Shown in pieces: positions 24,291 to 35,934 of a stretch of 64,000 nucleotides of DNA. The stretch covers positions 496,001-560,000 of the forward strand of contig NC_089555.1 of the NCBI RefSeq assembly GCF_040115645.1, in the 5' to 3' direction. The notes below the pieces were generated by a model. The model saw nothing but the letters and a program-made list of their open reading frames with translations. It ran no database searches and was not told the origin of the DNA. This stretch comes from Euwallacea fornicatus. Its lineage: Eukaryota > Arthropoda > Insecta > Coleoptera > Curculionidae. Both the position numbers and the translations under genes were made by a program. Positions within the stretch are counted from its first letter, which is position 1; the number at the start of each line of letters is the position of its first letter.

Positions 24291-26308
24291 CATAACTCAT
24301 TCCGCTTTTTTCTTATAAACACACACCACTGTTACTCTCTGTGTTTTCGTGTTTTGGCAATACATTAGATTTAGGCCGACTTTCAATTGCTTTGAAGACA
24401 TCTTTATAAATTCGTCTCCGACGAGCCGAGCTTTGGAATTTAATATGGACATTAATATTCCCAAGGGAGTTAAAATGCTTATTTGTCATAGTTGCTTTTA
24501 TTTATAAATAAGTACATTAAAAGACTTATTCCTGGACGTGTTAGGGGATTTATGGCGGAGAGGATCGTCAGCGCAGTGGGGCGATTTTATCGCAACGTTT
24601 TTAATTGAAGAAAGCTCCTCAAAAACTCGTCTCGTTAAGTAGAATTATACGATTATGCTTTGCCATTATCTGGGGGAATAATAAAAATTCCGAAATACGC
24701 TTTGAAGCTGAAACATCTTCAAATCGCGTTAATAAATTTTTATGTTTATGGAATACGCACCGTACGGCTAAAGACAGATTTGTAGATATGGGTCTCGTAA
24801 AACGTTGAGAAACGTTTCACGCCGGCGAAGATTTTATTACAATAACATTTAACATATTTACGGTAGAACGAATAAATACTGATCTATTGCAACGAGCTTT
24901 GAAGTGAAAAATAGCGAAATCCAGCTTTCTCCGAATTAGCCCAAAAACCTAAAAATAGAGCTCACTCCGGAAAAGGGTTTAACTGTCTCCCGTATTTATA
25001 AGCTCATACATAACAGAGAATGCAGATGTTCGCCGCCTCCAAAAAAGCTAAACTTAAAAAAGGCCCCTTTGCACTTGGGCCCCATAAATTAGACCATTCG
25101 GATGACGCTCTATTTGCAGATATCAAATCAGGAGCGATGATTTAAGAGTTGCAGTTTTGTTGCTTTCGCCATTCAAATTTAGTCTCTTTTCCGAGCCTCG
25201 GTTGTGTTCTGGCACCGGCTCAACTCTAAAATATGAATGAAAGCCACCTTTTTCTACCCAAGAAACATGCAGAAAGGTGCAGGCTATAAATATGAGGATT
25301 TTTGCGGTCAGCTATGCGCTAAGCCACATCTGGGCGAAGCACCACGGCAAGTGTTGATTTATTCTAGTTCCGACACAAAGATTCTGCACGAGGAAAAGTT
25401 CGTAGGTACCACGTAGGAACAGTCGGCCAGTCCGGCTGGGTAAACTTTGAGGCAATCAATGGAGACTCGAGGGTTCTGTGGGCAAAATTGCCCAGCTGCT
25501 AAGCGCTGAGTGAGCGCGAGAGGCATGTCCAGCGCGAGGACACTATAAATAATTTCAAGATGTGCGTTTAAGTGATTGAAATCGCTCTCTCGATTGACGA
25601 GGAAATGGTCAAAAGAACTAGTGGGTGTAGGGATTTCCATGGGCAAGCTGCGTAATACAGAGCGAGTCGTAATGGGAGCGATGTAGAACAGGTGCGCGTA
25701 AGGACCCTTAAAATATGACGATTTCTCGAATAAAATTTGCTATTGAATGGCATTGTCTGTTTGTTAGTTACTTTACCGCGATCCTTATTGAGAATCTATC
25801 GATTTCACGTTTCGACCGATTGAAGAATGTCGATAAGAATGAAACATGTTCCAAATTTGGTTGCGTTATAATGAGGCACTACTGAAATACGCCGTATTCT
25901 AGAGCTTTACAAGCCAACTTCAGAGGCCAAGATTTCCTCAACTGTTAACAGTAAGAAAAATTCAACAAGTCATCGTTCAACGAGTCACGAGACACGAGTC
26001 ACCTGCACTGTGTCGATATCATTACGAGTCACCCTGTATACAGTGCGTCCAAGACAAGAATCGTTGTCATTTTTTTGATGCGGCTCTGACAAGTTTTCGG
26101 CGATAGTGGCAAAAATTGTCGAATGTTTTGCTGTTTGTGTATTTTCGCCAGTATCCCTATCGATTTGAGTCGCCCAAGGTGATTTGTCCGAAAGTTGAGG
26201 GTTTTGCCAATCGAGGGGAACTTCTTCTCCGACACAGAGGTGACCGAGGTTTTTACACACTGCCGTGATCAAAGCATACAGCGAATTTATGTGTAAGATG
26301 AAAAATAG
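24291..26308. other. Unassigned stretch with a solo terminus
   Basis: No gene recognised. At 26,032-26,042 TCACCCTGTATACAGTGCG places a CACCCTG-TA terminus directly against a TA-CAGTGCG string, as if two element ends abut; neither partner was identified. A 95-codon minus-strand frame (25985-26272) lies downstream of the mariner stop codon and shows no known domain. Confidence 0.4.
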
Positions 26309-27305
26309 TTACTTTTTCAAATAAATTTCATCCCCTTTAAAGTACTCCCCGTTCGGCTCAATGCGCTTGTGCCGTCGTTTTTTCCGACCCTCGAAACATT
26401 CAGAAAACCCCTTTTCTGAGACGTCCTTCAGCACTCTCTTCAGTTCAGCTCATGTCTCTTCAATCGGATCGAAACGGTGATACGCGGACCTTTTGAGTTT
26501 CTTGGACCGCCACAAGTGCAACGGTGCTAAATCGGGCGAATACGGTGGTCGTGGAACGATACGGGTCGAAGTTTTGGCAAAATATCGTCGAAGCACCGAT
26601 GCACCGTGTGACGCTGTATTATCGTGGCACAAAACCAATAATTGTCTGCCCATAATTCTGGTCTCTTGAGGCGAATAGCTTCACGCGAACGACGCATATC
26701 GCTCAACAATATTCCTTGTTAACGATTTGGCCCGGAGGAAGAGATTCACAATGCACAACATCGCGATAATAGAAGAAAACTGTGTTCACACACTTCAGGA
26801 AAACACTGTAGTGCTCTTTTCCTTTAGTTTTTTTTTGCATCCTTTGCACGACATTCGCTCGATTGGTCGGTCGCTTCCGGGTCGTACGCATTGATCAAAG
26901 TCTTATCTCCCGCAATGATGCGTAGTGGTGGTCAGAAATGATCGTTTGAGAGGTTTCAGAGCGACGCGTTTTTCCGAAAAATTGAGCGTTTTCGGAACCA
27001 ATCGAGATTTGAGAGTTTTGCGGCTCAACGCATTTTTTCGAAGCGGTTCGGGCTGATCCGAACGAACCGACCAGCAGGAGCCCCAATAGTCGATCGACGA
27101 TTTTATAGGACCAAATCTTTAATTTCCATGACCTGACATTCCTCGTCGGACGTGGATGGTCGTCCGGGGCGCTTGAACTTCCTCTGGGCCTTCACTGAAA
27201 CCTTTGTGCCGCTTGTAATCATCTTTTCACGACACAGCCTTATCACCGAAGACCCCCGCGGCAGGACGTTCACTCCTGGAGCAAAATTCAACGCGAACCC
27301 TTTTC
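26309..27305 (-). pseudogene. Mariner transposase relic (family 1, DD34D type)
   Basis: Reading down the minus strand in shifting frames gives, in order: an N-terminal part (VEFCSRSERPAA, GDKAVSRK, FSEGPEEV), the linker GRPSTSDEE, IAGDKTLINAYDPEA (first catalytic region, with D kept and E changed to K), VFFYYRDVVHCESLPPGQ, VNKEY, EAIRLKRPELWADN, CHDNTASHGASVL (second D), PPYSPDLAPLHLW (the third D of APxD is lost) and the C-terminal block up to GDEIYLKK, ending in TAA at 26309-26311. This is nearly the whole ~345-residue mariner protein, with several frameshifts and stops. I could not place its inverted repeats. It is a different mariner family from the 37.5 kb copy. Confidence 0.85.
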
Positions 27306-28767
27306 CCGATGCAATCGGGCGTGGTCAAAAATCGAAAAACTCACTTTCGTACGTTTAGAAAGGCAGGTGTAGCTCCGCAGCGATCGAATATAGTGACACG
27401 AGTTTTTGCAAAGATGTCGCAGGCGGGGCAGCCAACCTACAAAGCTCGAATCAAAGATTCACCTTGTTTTTTGAACACGGTGGTACTCCCGAAAGTTGAG
27501 GCGCCGAAATGAGGCCGCGGACCCCAATTCTGGCCGAAATCGGGGGACGGGCTCCTCCGGACAGGAATCCCCGATCCGTCCGCGGCGCGGCAGCCTCATT
27601 AGCGACCGCGCCTCGTACACACGCCTCATTGCTCCACTCACCCGCGACTCACATTTACTATTTATGACCTCTGCATCCACTTAGTGCGTGTGCCTTGGCA
27701 GCTGACAGCTTTTCAAATAAAAATAAAAATCCCGGTAAAAATAATCACAGCAGCAGCCGTTGGACCTTGTTGTTCTTCCACCGCTCTTCTGTCGGCCCGA
27801 AACGGACGGAATCAGACAGGGGATGTCGCTTTATGTTCTTAATTATGCAAGGAAGTCGCGCTTAGGAGGATTATTTTATTGTGACGTTAATATCTGACAT
27901 GCGACGGCATAAGAGGCCTTAAGACGATGTCCCTATAAAAGGGAAAAAAATCAAGGTTAATTTTTATCTCCCTGCGAGGGCGCTCCTTGAAAGAATGCGC
28001 GCAAAGAACTCTATTGAATCCAAAGCAATTCCGTATAGTGACTGCAGCAGGCGAATTAAAAACGCAATCCATTGCAGAAATGAACATGCCCGTTTGATGT
28101 AAAAGGTCGTCCATTAATTCATAATGACCGAGTAGTCTCCTAGTTTGCCACTTATATTTCCTTAATCCCTGAGAGCACAAACGAAACCGGGGCGGCCGCG
28201 ATGGCCGCATACACTGATGAAAACCTAATGGTTATATCTCTTTATGACGGACAAGATCAAAGGGCGGACTCTGGTGCATGGTGAGAGTTTGTCTTTTTTT
28301 TACCGGACTCATCCCATCTGCAGACAGTGAGTGTAACGTTATGCCGGACCCGTTTTGTGTGCGAGGTTGATGTCTAAATTGGCTCGACGATGACACGAAC
28401 GGGGGCGAGGGCGGACCTTGTTAAGAAACTTAAAAGTGGGTTATTTCTCGGAGCTACGTGGGAGAATCCGAAGATTACCTATGTCGTCCTCGGTTCAGAA
28501 ACGCGTAGAATAAAGAGTTGAGAAGCGAAGACCCTAGAACTGCCAAAAGCCAGACTGGTCGCGGCCTCAATGAGTTTGTGCACTAAAAGCGGTGTGGTCC
28601 GACGTGGGTTTTATGCCTTGCGTAGGTTCTCAATTGCAGATATCAAAACCTCGTCAAACTGCGAAAGGTAGTAGTACCACTGGAATAGGCTCTAAACCAG
28701 GTTAACTCCCGTTAACGCGGGCTAGGCTCGAATCGGTACTGATTTTTGCGATTTTGAACCTGCCATG
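27306..28767. other. Unassigned stretch
   Basis: The first ~150 bp probably belongs to the mariner 5' untranslated region. Beyond that, 27,480-27,680 is GC-rich with open frames on both strands but no recognised product. Nothing else identified. Confidence 0.4.
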
Positions 28768-29337
28768 CAGGATGTTTCACAGCTTATCGGACAATTGATC
28801 AAAATTGTTTACATTGGCTTGAACGCAAGTGTGGGTCCATCGAATCCGATTGTGTGGCGGACCAGTTCGAACGTGCCTCCTGCCTTCGATGCGGCGGGCT
28901 CGTTTCTTAAATGTCCCCATGAAAAGTAATCCAAGGGATGTAAGTCTGGAAGCCGCGGAGGCCAGGCTGCTGGTCCATTCAAGGCCGGTCCGACGTATAC
29001 CGTGTATTTGAATTAAAAAATTTCGCACATCTAAACGAAAATGTGGAGGTGCCCCATCCTACATAAACCACATACCTGCTCGGGCCGCCAAGGGGACGAC
29101 TTCAAGAGGGGCAAGGAAAGAGGAGAAAACGATATTAGCACTTTTTGTCAATTTTTATGTGAAGTGTTAACTTCGATTCGGTCAAATTGATGAATGGGTC
29201 TAATACAATAAATAAGATTTGATTGTTGTTGTTGTTGTCGGTACCTGTAGGGCTTTCATTGGCGTTTTTTTGACATTCGATGTAACATTGCGTATGTGTA
29301 TGGTTGAAGTTTGTCCAATAAATTGTGGAACATCCTG
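28768..29337 (-). mobile_element. Short DD41D-type transposon copy D (570 bp, both TIRs)
   Basis: The left end reads CAGGATGTTTCACAGCTTAT then CGGACAA. The right end, reverse-complemented, reads CAGGATGTTCCACAATTTAT then TGGACAA, with TA beyond it. About 24 of 28 positions agree. The left flank is TG where TA is expected. The minus strand holds a C-terminal transposase remnant. A (TTG)n run at 29,222-29,238 lies inside. The termini are CAGGATG rather than CAGGGTG, so this is a separate family. Confidence 0.85.
28810..28976 (-). pseudogene. DD41D-type transposase C-terminal remnant in copy D
   Basis: One minus-strand frame reads GPAAWPPRLPDLHPLDYFSW, then GHLRN, and runs on to a stop after FKPM at 28810. 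WPPRxPDLxPLDYFxWGHL is the third-catalytic-aspartate block of insect Tc1/mariner-type transposases. The upstream catalytic parts are deleted. The residues after GHLRN no longer resemble the usual C-terminal helices. Confidence 0.65.
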
Positions 29338-30636
29338 TATAATGAAGAGAAATTCTTATTTTAGTTCTCCGGGACGCAACTGGGTACCCAGGGTCAATGT
29401 AGGGGCCATATCATTCGGTTAAATCGAAATACAGCTCTCGCGACGGCAGCCCTCGAGCCCTCGCCTTCTCAAGGGCCAAGACTTCACCCTGACTGAAGTT
29501 GCTGTACTGCTTCGTCGTCTTTAGAGCACAGATTTTTCGAAAAATAACGTCCTGAATGTCAAAATAACCTAAACGGACAAATTGCGACCAAAGTGACCAG
29601 AGTGTTCGCCGCGGAACGCACCCAAACGGGCCACATTTATATCAGACGCGCCAGTGGTGTACTTCCTGCTGTAATAGCAGCTTATGCGCACTGGCGTCCC
29701 TTCTCCCCGTTATAAATCATGTGGTTGGAAGCACACGATTTTTCGACTTCTCCTTGTTGCTAAGCGATATCACCAAAAACATGGTTTTTTTTTCAATTAT
29801 CGAAGAAGGTTCGGTCGATAACGAAATACTGAAGGCAGCACCCCCAGATACCTATGTTCACAATCCTGGCGCTTATAAGAAAATAGAGTGACGGCGAACC
29901 AACATTAACCGCCGCGATCGCCAGACTTATATGAATGTGACTTTTTTTCTCTGAGGGATTTTAAAAGGATTCGCTCGCTCGACGCCTATTGAAATTAAGG
30001 ACGATTTACAGAAGCGCACCAATAACAACTAATGTTCAGTTACAGAATAAGAAAGGAAAAAAATCACGCGAAAAATTGATTTGTTTTGAGATCGGTCGCA
30101 CGCATGTGTTCGGTGCCTATTGCGCAGCAAAGCATCTTGTGTGTTCTGTATATTGTTGTATAAGCGGGAGTGTCCATCAGGGTGCTACTGAGAGCCGAAT
30201 ATCTTTCTGGAACATGCCGAATGAAGGAAGAAACTAACGGAGACAAGGAAGTTCGCCAAACAGACCTTGAGGCACCTCCAAAGCCAAAATACAGTTGGGC
30301 ACAAAAGAATGGAATATTTTAAATCGATCATAGTTTTATATCGAAATGTACTGCGTGACATAGAAAAGGGGACACCCCGTAAAAATGGTTTTATTTAAAT
30401 AATTTATGGCGTGCATGTTTTTATATGGGAACACAAAAAACGATTAAATTTTCTGCTATATTTATCAATGTATTTACGAGTTATAAGAAATTTCAGGTTT
30501 TTTTTTTACTATAAAAACTGCAATGAAATATCAACAATATGAGTCCAAATCATCATTTATCGGTGTATCGTGCGCTTAGAAACGTTTTTTATATGAGTCG
30601 AATATGTCCAGATGCGGAATGTAGCAAAATCTTTAT
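29338..30636. other. Unassigned stretch
   Basis: No gene recognised. Open frames are at most 82 codons. The region just upstream of 30,637 is AT-rich and probably includes the decayed left end of the Tc1 element. Confidence 0.4.
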
Positions 30637-31625
30637 CAATTGAGCGAGTTTAAGAGAGGTCGAATGGTGAATCTACGAGAGGCTATTCGGTTATTTAAGG
30701 AAATCGTCTCTAAATTGAACCGTACTGCAAACACTATACTGATATATGGTCAAGCGTGGTTTCAAGAAGAACAAACAGACAGAGGGAGAAGCACTAGATC
30801 ATTCCGAAGAACTACAGAACGTCGAGATCGCCGTTTTCGAATTATGGCCCCAAGGGTTAGGTTCGTCTCGTCGAGGATGCTGGCGGATCAGTGATTTGCT
30901 GAGTATGGAAGGCTCATTGGCTGAGACGATTCGGGCAGATTTCCTACCGTCCCCAATTTTTGTTACCCCTCACCTTAAATCATCGTCAAAATCGACCGCA
31001 GTGCTGCGCAGAATGGCTACATTGGAATCTGGAACGGGATAATATCGTGTCTAGTGACGAATCCAGATTCCGTTTGGGAATGCATGATGGTCGGGCAAGA
31101 GTAAAAAGAAGACGGGATCCTCAGTTTTCAATACAGACGAATGTCCATCAGACTACTGGGGCAATGGTTTGGGGCGCCATTGCATATGATAGTAACTGAC
31201 CTCTGCTTTTCAGTAGAGGCAGCACCACAGCCCAACAATGCATCCAAGAAGTTCTGGAACCTCGTCTCGTGTGGTATCTGGAAACTCTTGTCAATCCAGT
31301 TTTCCGGCAAGACAACGCACGACCGCATGCGGATGGAGTGACTATGGCCTTTTTTTTTTTTTTTTTAACAAAATGCGATCAATTTGCTACCTCGACCGTC
31401 CCGCGCTCCAGACCTCTCGCCGATTGAACAAGCACGGGATATTGCGGGTAGAAGGTTGCACAATCTACCTCATCCCCGAGAAGCCCTAGCGCCGCAATGT
31501 CACGCTATCCAGTTGGTCTGGAACGAGATCCCCCAAGAGGGACACCAATAATCTCGCCAGGTCCGTGCCCAGGCTTGTGCAGGAATGTGCGAGACCTGCG
31601 GAGAGCCGACAAATTATTATTATTA
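30637..31625 (+). pseudogene. Tc1-like transposase relic, nearly full length
   Basis: In order: LSEFKRGRMVNLREA (helix-turn-helix start), a basic RRTTERRDRRFRIMA linker, LPLTLNHRQNRPQCCAEWLHW, SSDESRFRLGMHDGRARVKR (first catalytic D, codon 31056-31058), TTGAMVWGAIAYDSN, an in-frame TGA, STTAQQCIQEVLEPRL, VFRQDNARPHADGV (second D), then a 17-T run at 31350-31366, and in another frame PRPSRAPDLSPIEQARDIAG (catalytic E of DD34E), RRLHNLPHP and the tail CGEPTNYY. This is the whole Tc1 architecture of about 340 residues, broken by at least two frameshifts, one stop and the homopolymer. No terminal repeats located. Confidence 0.85.
31350..31366 (+). repeat. Poly-T run inside the Tc1 catalytic domain
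   Basis: Seventeen T in a row separate the DNARPH segment from the DLSPIE segment of the Tc1 relic and shift the frame. Confidence 0.9.
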
Positions 31626-31745
31626 TTAATTTTTTTTGGTTTTCGACGATTAAACTCGTTGAGTTTTTTAGTGAAGTGTTTGTTTTAGCCTGCGCACCAA
31701 AAATCATTTTTACGGGATGTTTTTTTTTTTGTTTAATGTCACGCA

Positions 31746-31926
31746 GCATACTTCCGCCTCTTCTTGGAAATTGGGGGCTTCCCCGCTGCCCTGCAATTTT
31801 TGCTCTTAGTCCCCTTTCGCGCAATCGGCGACGTACAGTGCCGTCGCTTATAGGAATGTCGCTGATTTCTCGCTTCATGAGTCTGGAGGACTCGCCGGGA
31901 TCCGTAGATGTGATATTTCCTTAATC
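31746..31926 (-). pseudogene. Second Tc1-like transposase fragment (helix-turn-helix region)
   Basis: The minus strand reads DPGESSRLMKREISDIPISD, then GTVRRRLRERGLRAKIAG. S.TVRRRLRE.GL is the hallmark of the second DNA-binding helix block of Tc1-like transposases (paired-domain-like region), and the preceding residues align with the usual IT..P..S...L..E. The frame stays open for 130 codons but crosses antisense into the first Tc1 relic beyond this point, where the resemblance ends. It is a different subfamily and orientation from the 30.6 kb copy. The GC-rich stretch to about 32,200 may contain further N-terminal remains, but I could not read them. Confidence 0.6.
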
Positions 31927-33455
31927 CGTCGACGGGCAGTTGCGTTCGTTTCTCTTGGACGTCCCGAGCTCAAGCCGTCCGTTACGTCCCCGCAAGTTTT
32001 CTTACAATTTCGCGGACGGCCCCCTGGCCGGCTCTCAACGTCCCTTCGGCTGCAGCCGTCGTGCGACGTTGGGCCCGTTCAATTTCCGAAAATCTTCCGA
32101 TGGAACGCTTCTTCTTTCGCACACCCCGTGTGAAACGCTCCGCACAATCGGACCGAGTGACCGATACTGCCCCCACGAGCAATCACGCCTCGCGGCGTTT
32201 CCTACTTTTGTGCGAGGAAATAATCGTTTTTAGCGACAATTTCTTTGAGAATAACATTCCTACGCCAAATGCTGTAGGGCGGACTTAGGAACGCAGCTTC
32301 ACCTCGTCAACGGGCCTCGAAGGCGCAACCGAAAACGATCACCGATCAAATGTCGTTTTCGAAAAATGTCCCATACCCTTCGTCCATGGCTGTACCACCA
32401 TTTATTAGGTGCGGGACATCGGTTCAACAAACAGCGGCACCACATGTCTCATAATTGTCTTTTTCAATTATTAATTAGTTTTCTTAGATCCCTCATCGGC
32501 GTTCTTATAATTAGACGTCGAACTTTCGCAGTTCATCTATTATCTCTGCTGACAGCCGGGCGCGCTCAAGACCGAAAGCAATTTGTTTCGTGTATTAAGA
32601 AGACACAGAAAAAGTTCGGAACTTCCACTAAATTTCCGTTTTCCCGGTTTAAGTAAAACGCGGGTTATGTGCAGTAAGTAAGCCGCAATATGGGCCGTGC
32701 ATAATGCATGCTGCATAAAGCAGCGGGAATTTGAGGGGCTCCCATCAGGGCATCCCCTGCATCCTAACATCACCTACATTATACGTAGTCGGAAACTGTA
32801 ATTCATTTTCAACCGGACGCCAGTCAATTATTTAAAAATTGACGTCCCTGAGTGCATCATTTCTTTCGGTTGCGCGCATTCCCGAAACAGTCGTATTTTG
32901 TGGGGAACTGCGCCGAACGGGGCCCCCGGACGAGCCTCCAGGGACCAATTCCTTCTTGTTTTACATCGTTTTGTTTCTAACAATCCGGGGCATAACTTTC
33001 GTATCGGGAACATGTAAAGTTAGCTTTAAGAGCACTCACTTTTATTGAAAATTGAAATTCCGGCCGGCTTTTGACAGGCCGTAACTCAATGTTGAATGAT
33101 AACGATTACTTTCTGGGGCTTCGATGGATTACAAAGAGGATCGTCCGGTATAATGGACTCTCCGAGGCGGTATTTTCCTCTTGCACGGGGAGGAGTTTGC
33201 GTGTCAAATTGTTAATGATGCCAAAACGTAAATTCGTCCGGGACAGATAAACACACATCTTCAATATAATTTTTATTGCCGGTTTGATGCGCATTTATCA
33301 AACATTATTTATAGCCTCGAAATGATGTTACTTGAACACTTAAAATTAAACTTCAGTGTAGGGGCTTTGTGCGAATAAATGATGGAGCTGATGATTTGAT
33401 AATGTGCAACTGTTGTAAGCGTCATTTAGCTGCGTCAGCAGACCTGATGAGCGTA
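31927..33455. other. Unassigned stretch
   Basis: GC-rich to about 32,300, possibly the decayed N-terminal part of the minus-strand Tc1 fragment, then ordinary AT-rich sequence. No host gene recognised. Confidence 0.35.
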
Positions 33456-33600
33456 CAGGGTGTCCCGTTTTCGATGTAATTGGGGGTTCCGGGTATTTCC
33501 CGGGCAGACCGAGAAAAACCGCGGTCGAGGCCCTGGGCCCGATTTCCGAGCCGTCCTCCACGACCCAAACGCCACTTTCGCCTTGGCGACTCGCCCAGGA
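33456..33600 (+). mobile_element. Non-autonomous element, family X copy 1
   Basis: Begins TA then CAGGGTGTCCCGTTTTCGAT. The next ~100 bp match, in inverted orientation, the segment 35,829-35,932: shared blocks are TTTTCGATG.AATTGG, CGGG.ATTTCCCG.GCAGA, GAGAAAAA.CG.GGT and GCCCGATTT..GAGC. No coding potential in common. A second CAGGGTGTTTCCCATTTTC string begins at 33,605 in the same orientation, so another element may start there. The right boundary is a guess. Confidence 0.65.
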
Positions 33601-33604
33601 GATG

Positions 33605-34175
33605 CAGGGTGTTTCCCATTTTCTTTAAGACCGCACGAGCCGTCCGTGGTCATTTCGAATTTTTGGCAACGAGGTCTTCTGTGCGTTTTCTTGCGTGCAC
33701 TCAGCGGCGTGCTCGATTTTTCTCCAGCTTTATTCGTTTCGGAGTCACGCGCCGAATTTGATTTCCTTTATTAATGGAAACCGTAGCTGGCCGCGACTCC
33801 GTTAGCTGAAGATTTTTTTAGCTTTCCGAAAGCGCCGAGCTTCGTGTCCAGCACCGGCCCTAATTATCGCAACGTCTAAAATTGATTTATATCCTTGTTT
33901 AAACCGAAGGGACAAACGCGCCGCTCTGCACATACGTGCATATGTCCTTTATCGAGCTACCTTCACTCGCCCGAGAAAAGGAACGCGTCATGTCCGCCCA
34001 TACTCGCCGGTAGCAACAAATTGTCTGTCAATGCTGGCCAGAATCACTGCAACAATTTAGTGTTTTTGTACCTTTTTGAGGAAATTTTGCCTCTATTTCT
34101 CGCCCTCGATTCGACTGACGTTTGGTGCGTCTTCCGTCGTGGCTCGACGTAAAACGTACCGGTGACGTTGGAACC
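33605..34175. other. Unassigned stretch with a solo CAGGGTG start
   Basis: CAGGGTGTTTCCCATTTTCT at 33,605 looks like an element start, but no facing end was found. The remainder has no recognisable gene. Confidence 0.35.
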
Positions 34176-34555
34176 AGAGTGATTAATTTTTACGAAAATG
34201 GCCTAGGGCAGGCCGAAATAGACTGAAATTTACAACTTCGCAAATCGACGGCGTCGAGAATCATCAAACAATTTGTTCGTGCTGGTAGCAAAGTACCATT
34301 AAAGGACACTAGTAGACCGAGAAAGTCTTGCAAGCAATTGGACCGAATGATTTTGAATATTGCGAAGAGAAGTCCTTTCCTATCTTCGACGAAAATCGCG
34401 GGTGAAATCGACCAAGCAGGACCATCGGGCCTTTTAAGCCGAACAATAAGGCGAAGACTTGGTGAAAATGGCTCAAATAAAAAAATTTTTGCTCAAACTA
34501 CATTCGCTGGACATCAAATGACCGGAAAAGGGTCGTATTTAGTTTTTCTTTAATC
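34176..34555 (+). pseudogene. Third Tc1-like transposase fragment (N-terminal DNA-binding part)
   Basis: One frame of about 126 codons has a single stop (TGA at 34,224-34,226). It reads RVINFYENGLGQAEID, stop, STASRIIKQFVRAGSKV, PRKSCKQLDRMILNIAKRSP, SSTKIAGEI and SRTIRRRLGENGSNKKIF. This is the bipartite helix-turn-helix start of a Tc1-like transposase: first HTH, a GRPRK-like linker, then second HTH with TVRRRL. It stops before the catalytic domain. A GCCCTGTATAA motif at about 34,647-34,657 could be the matching outer end of a deleted element. The low number of stops suggests it decayed later than its neighbours. Confidence 0.75.
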
Positions 34556-35828
34556 ATCTCCACAAGGGACCACTCTTGTCAAATTCGACCGAAGTTGTGG
34601 CTCTCACCGTTGTGGAGATAGCAACGGTAGGCACGCAAAAAAAACGCCCTGTATAATTTTTTTTTCTAAATCAATAGGTTTTTGGTATGGCGTAATATAC
34701 TATTAGGGCAGTTTTTCCTAGTTTCGAAATAGGTTTTGCACATAATGACAGACGTCCTTTTGAAAAAAAATGGTTTAAAATTCTCTCATTTGCCTATATA
34801 AGTATATGGAATTATCTATTCTCAGAAAGCAAGACAAATCTCTAGTTAACACTTTCATTGGTACTAAATTGAGGTACCTAACCTCTGGAAGGAGAATAAC
34901 TTTTGAGGGGAATAAGCTTCCATTTTAGTAGAAAAGCAATGATTTGTGTTTTATTATTAAAAAAAGTCACGTGATTATGTCATTTGACACTCGACACGGA
35001 TCCCTGTCTTGCGCATTAGACAACAGATTTGATTATACAGTGCGGACCGACACGGACCCGAGACAGAGAGCATTGTTGTGGAAAATTTTGTATAAATCAA
35101 CCAAAGAAAAACCATACGGTAAATACGTTATGATTTTCTCCGGCTAGTTAAGTTTGAAATTAAGGTGCATGATCTCAGTCTAGACTAAACCTAAATATAA
35201 ATAGAAATTAATCTTAAAAACGACTGACCCTAACTACGTGCGCTTACGGTGTTCGATTACGAGTGTAAACCTTGGCGTAAGTATAAACAAAGTCAATTAA
35301 ACAAAAAAATAAGCGGTCACCGACGAACATCGATTTCTCCAGTCCTAGCATACTTTATGCGATTCAAAACGACCAAAGTTCAAACTAAGGACACTTTTGA
35401 GGATTCGAATGTGTTAACTGTGTGTCAGCCAGCATATACACTCATTCGGGCAGTGCGCACGTCACACTGGAAAATAAACTGCAAGCATACACAAGACACG
35501 GATTCACGTCATGCGCTCTGGGGCGAAAACACGCGCGTCACGGACGCGTGTCGTTCGCATTCAACGGAACAATGGAGTCGTGTTCAACTATGGTTCCCAC
35601 AAAAGAAAAGCAACTTTGGCCTGCAACTCGGAAACAAATTAAGCTGGAAAAAGTCGCGCGCGCGCCACTGGATCGCACATTAGAAAAGGTACCAAAGATG
35701 TTTTTGCCAAAAATTAAAAGCATTCATATGCAAAAAAAGTTACGGGGCTTTGAAGAAAACGACAAAGAACGAGAAACGACTTGTATCTCCCAAACCAGTC
35801 GAGATGTGAAAATACTGTTTAGGTAACT
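34556..35828. other. Unassigned stretch
   Basis: Two overlapping plus-strand frames of 144 and 134 codons (35249-35683 and 35422-35826) have basic, low-similarity translations with no motif I recognise, and they overlap in different frames. I treat them as chance. Confidence 0.35.
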
Positions 35829-35932
35829 CAAATTCGCTCAAAAATCGGGCAACAGTCCCAACCACGATTTTTCTCCATCTGCTCGGGAAATGCCCGAAAC
35901 ACCACCAATTGCATCGAAAATAGCACACCATG
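35829..35932 (-). mobile_element. Non-autonomous element, family X copy 2 (inverted)
   Basis: Reverse-complemented from 35,932 this reads CATGGTGTGCTATTTTCGAT, GCAATTGG, CGGGCATTTCCCGAGCAGA, GAGAAAAATCGTGG and GCCCGATTTTTGAGC, aligning with copy 1 at 33,456 along ~100 bp. Its outer end meets the TA of the next element (35,935), so the two elements sit back to back. Confidence 0.65.
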
Positions 35933-35934
35933 TA

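Noticed and set aside
35249..35826. Two overlapping plus-strand frames (144 and 134 codons)
   Set aside because: They overlap in different frames, have basic, compositionally odd translations and no known domain.
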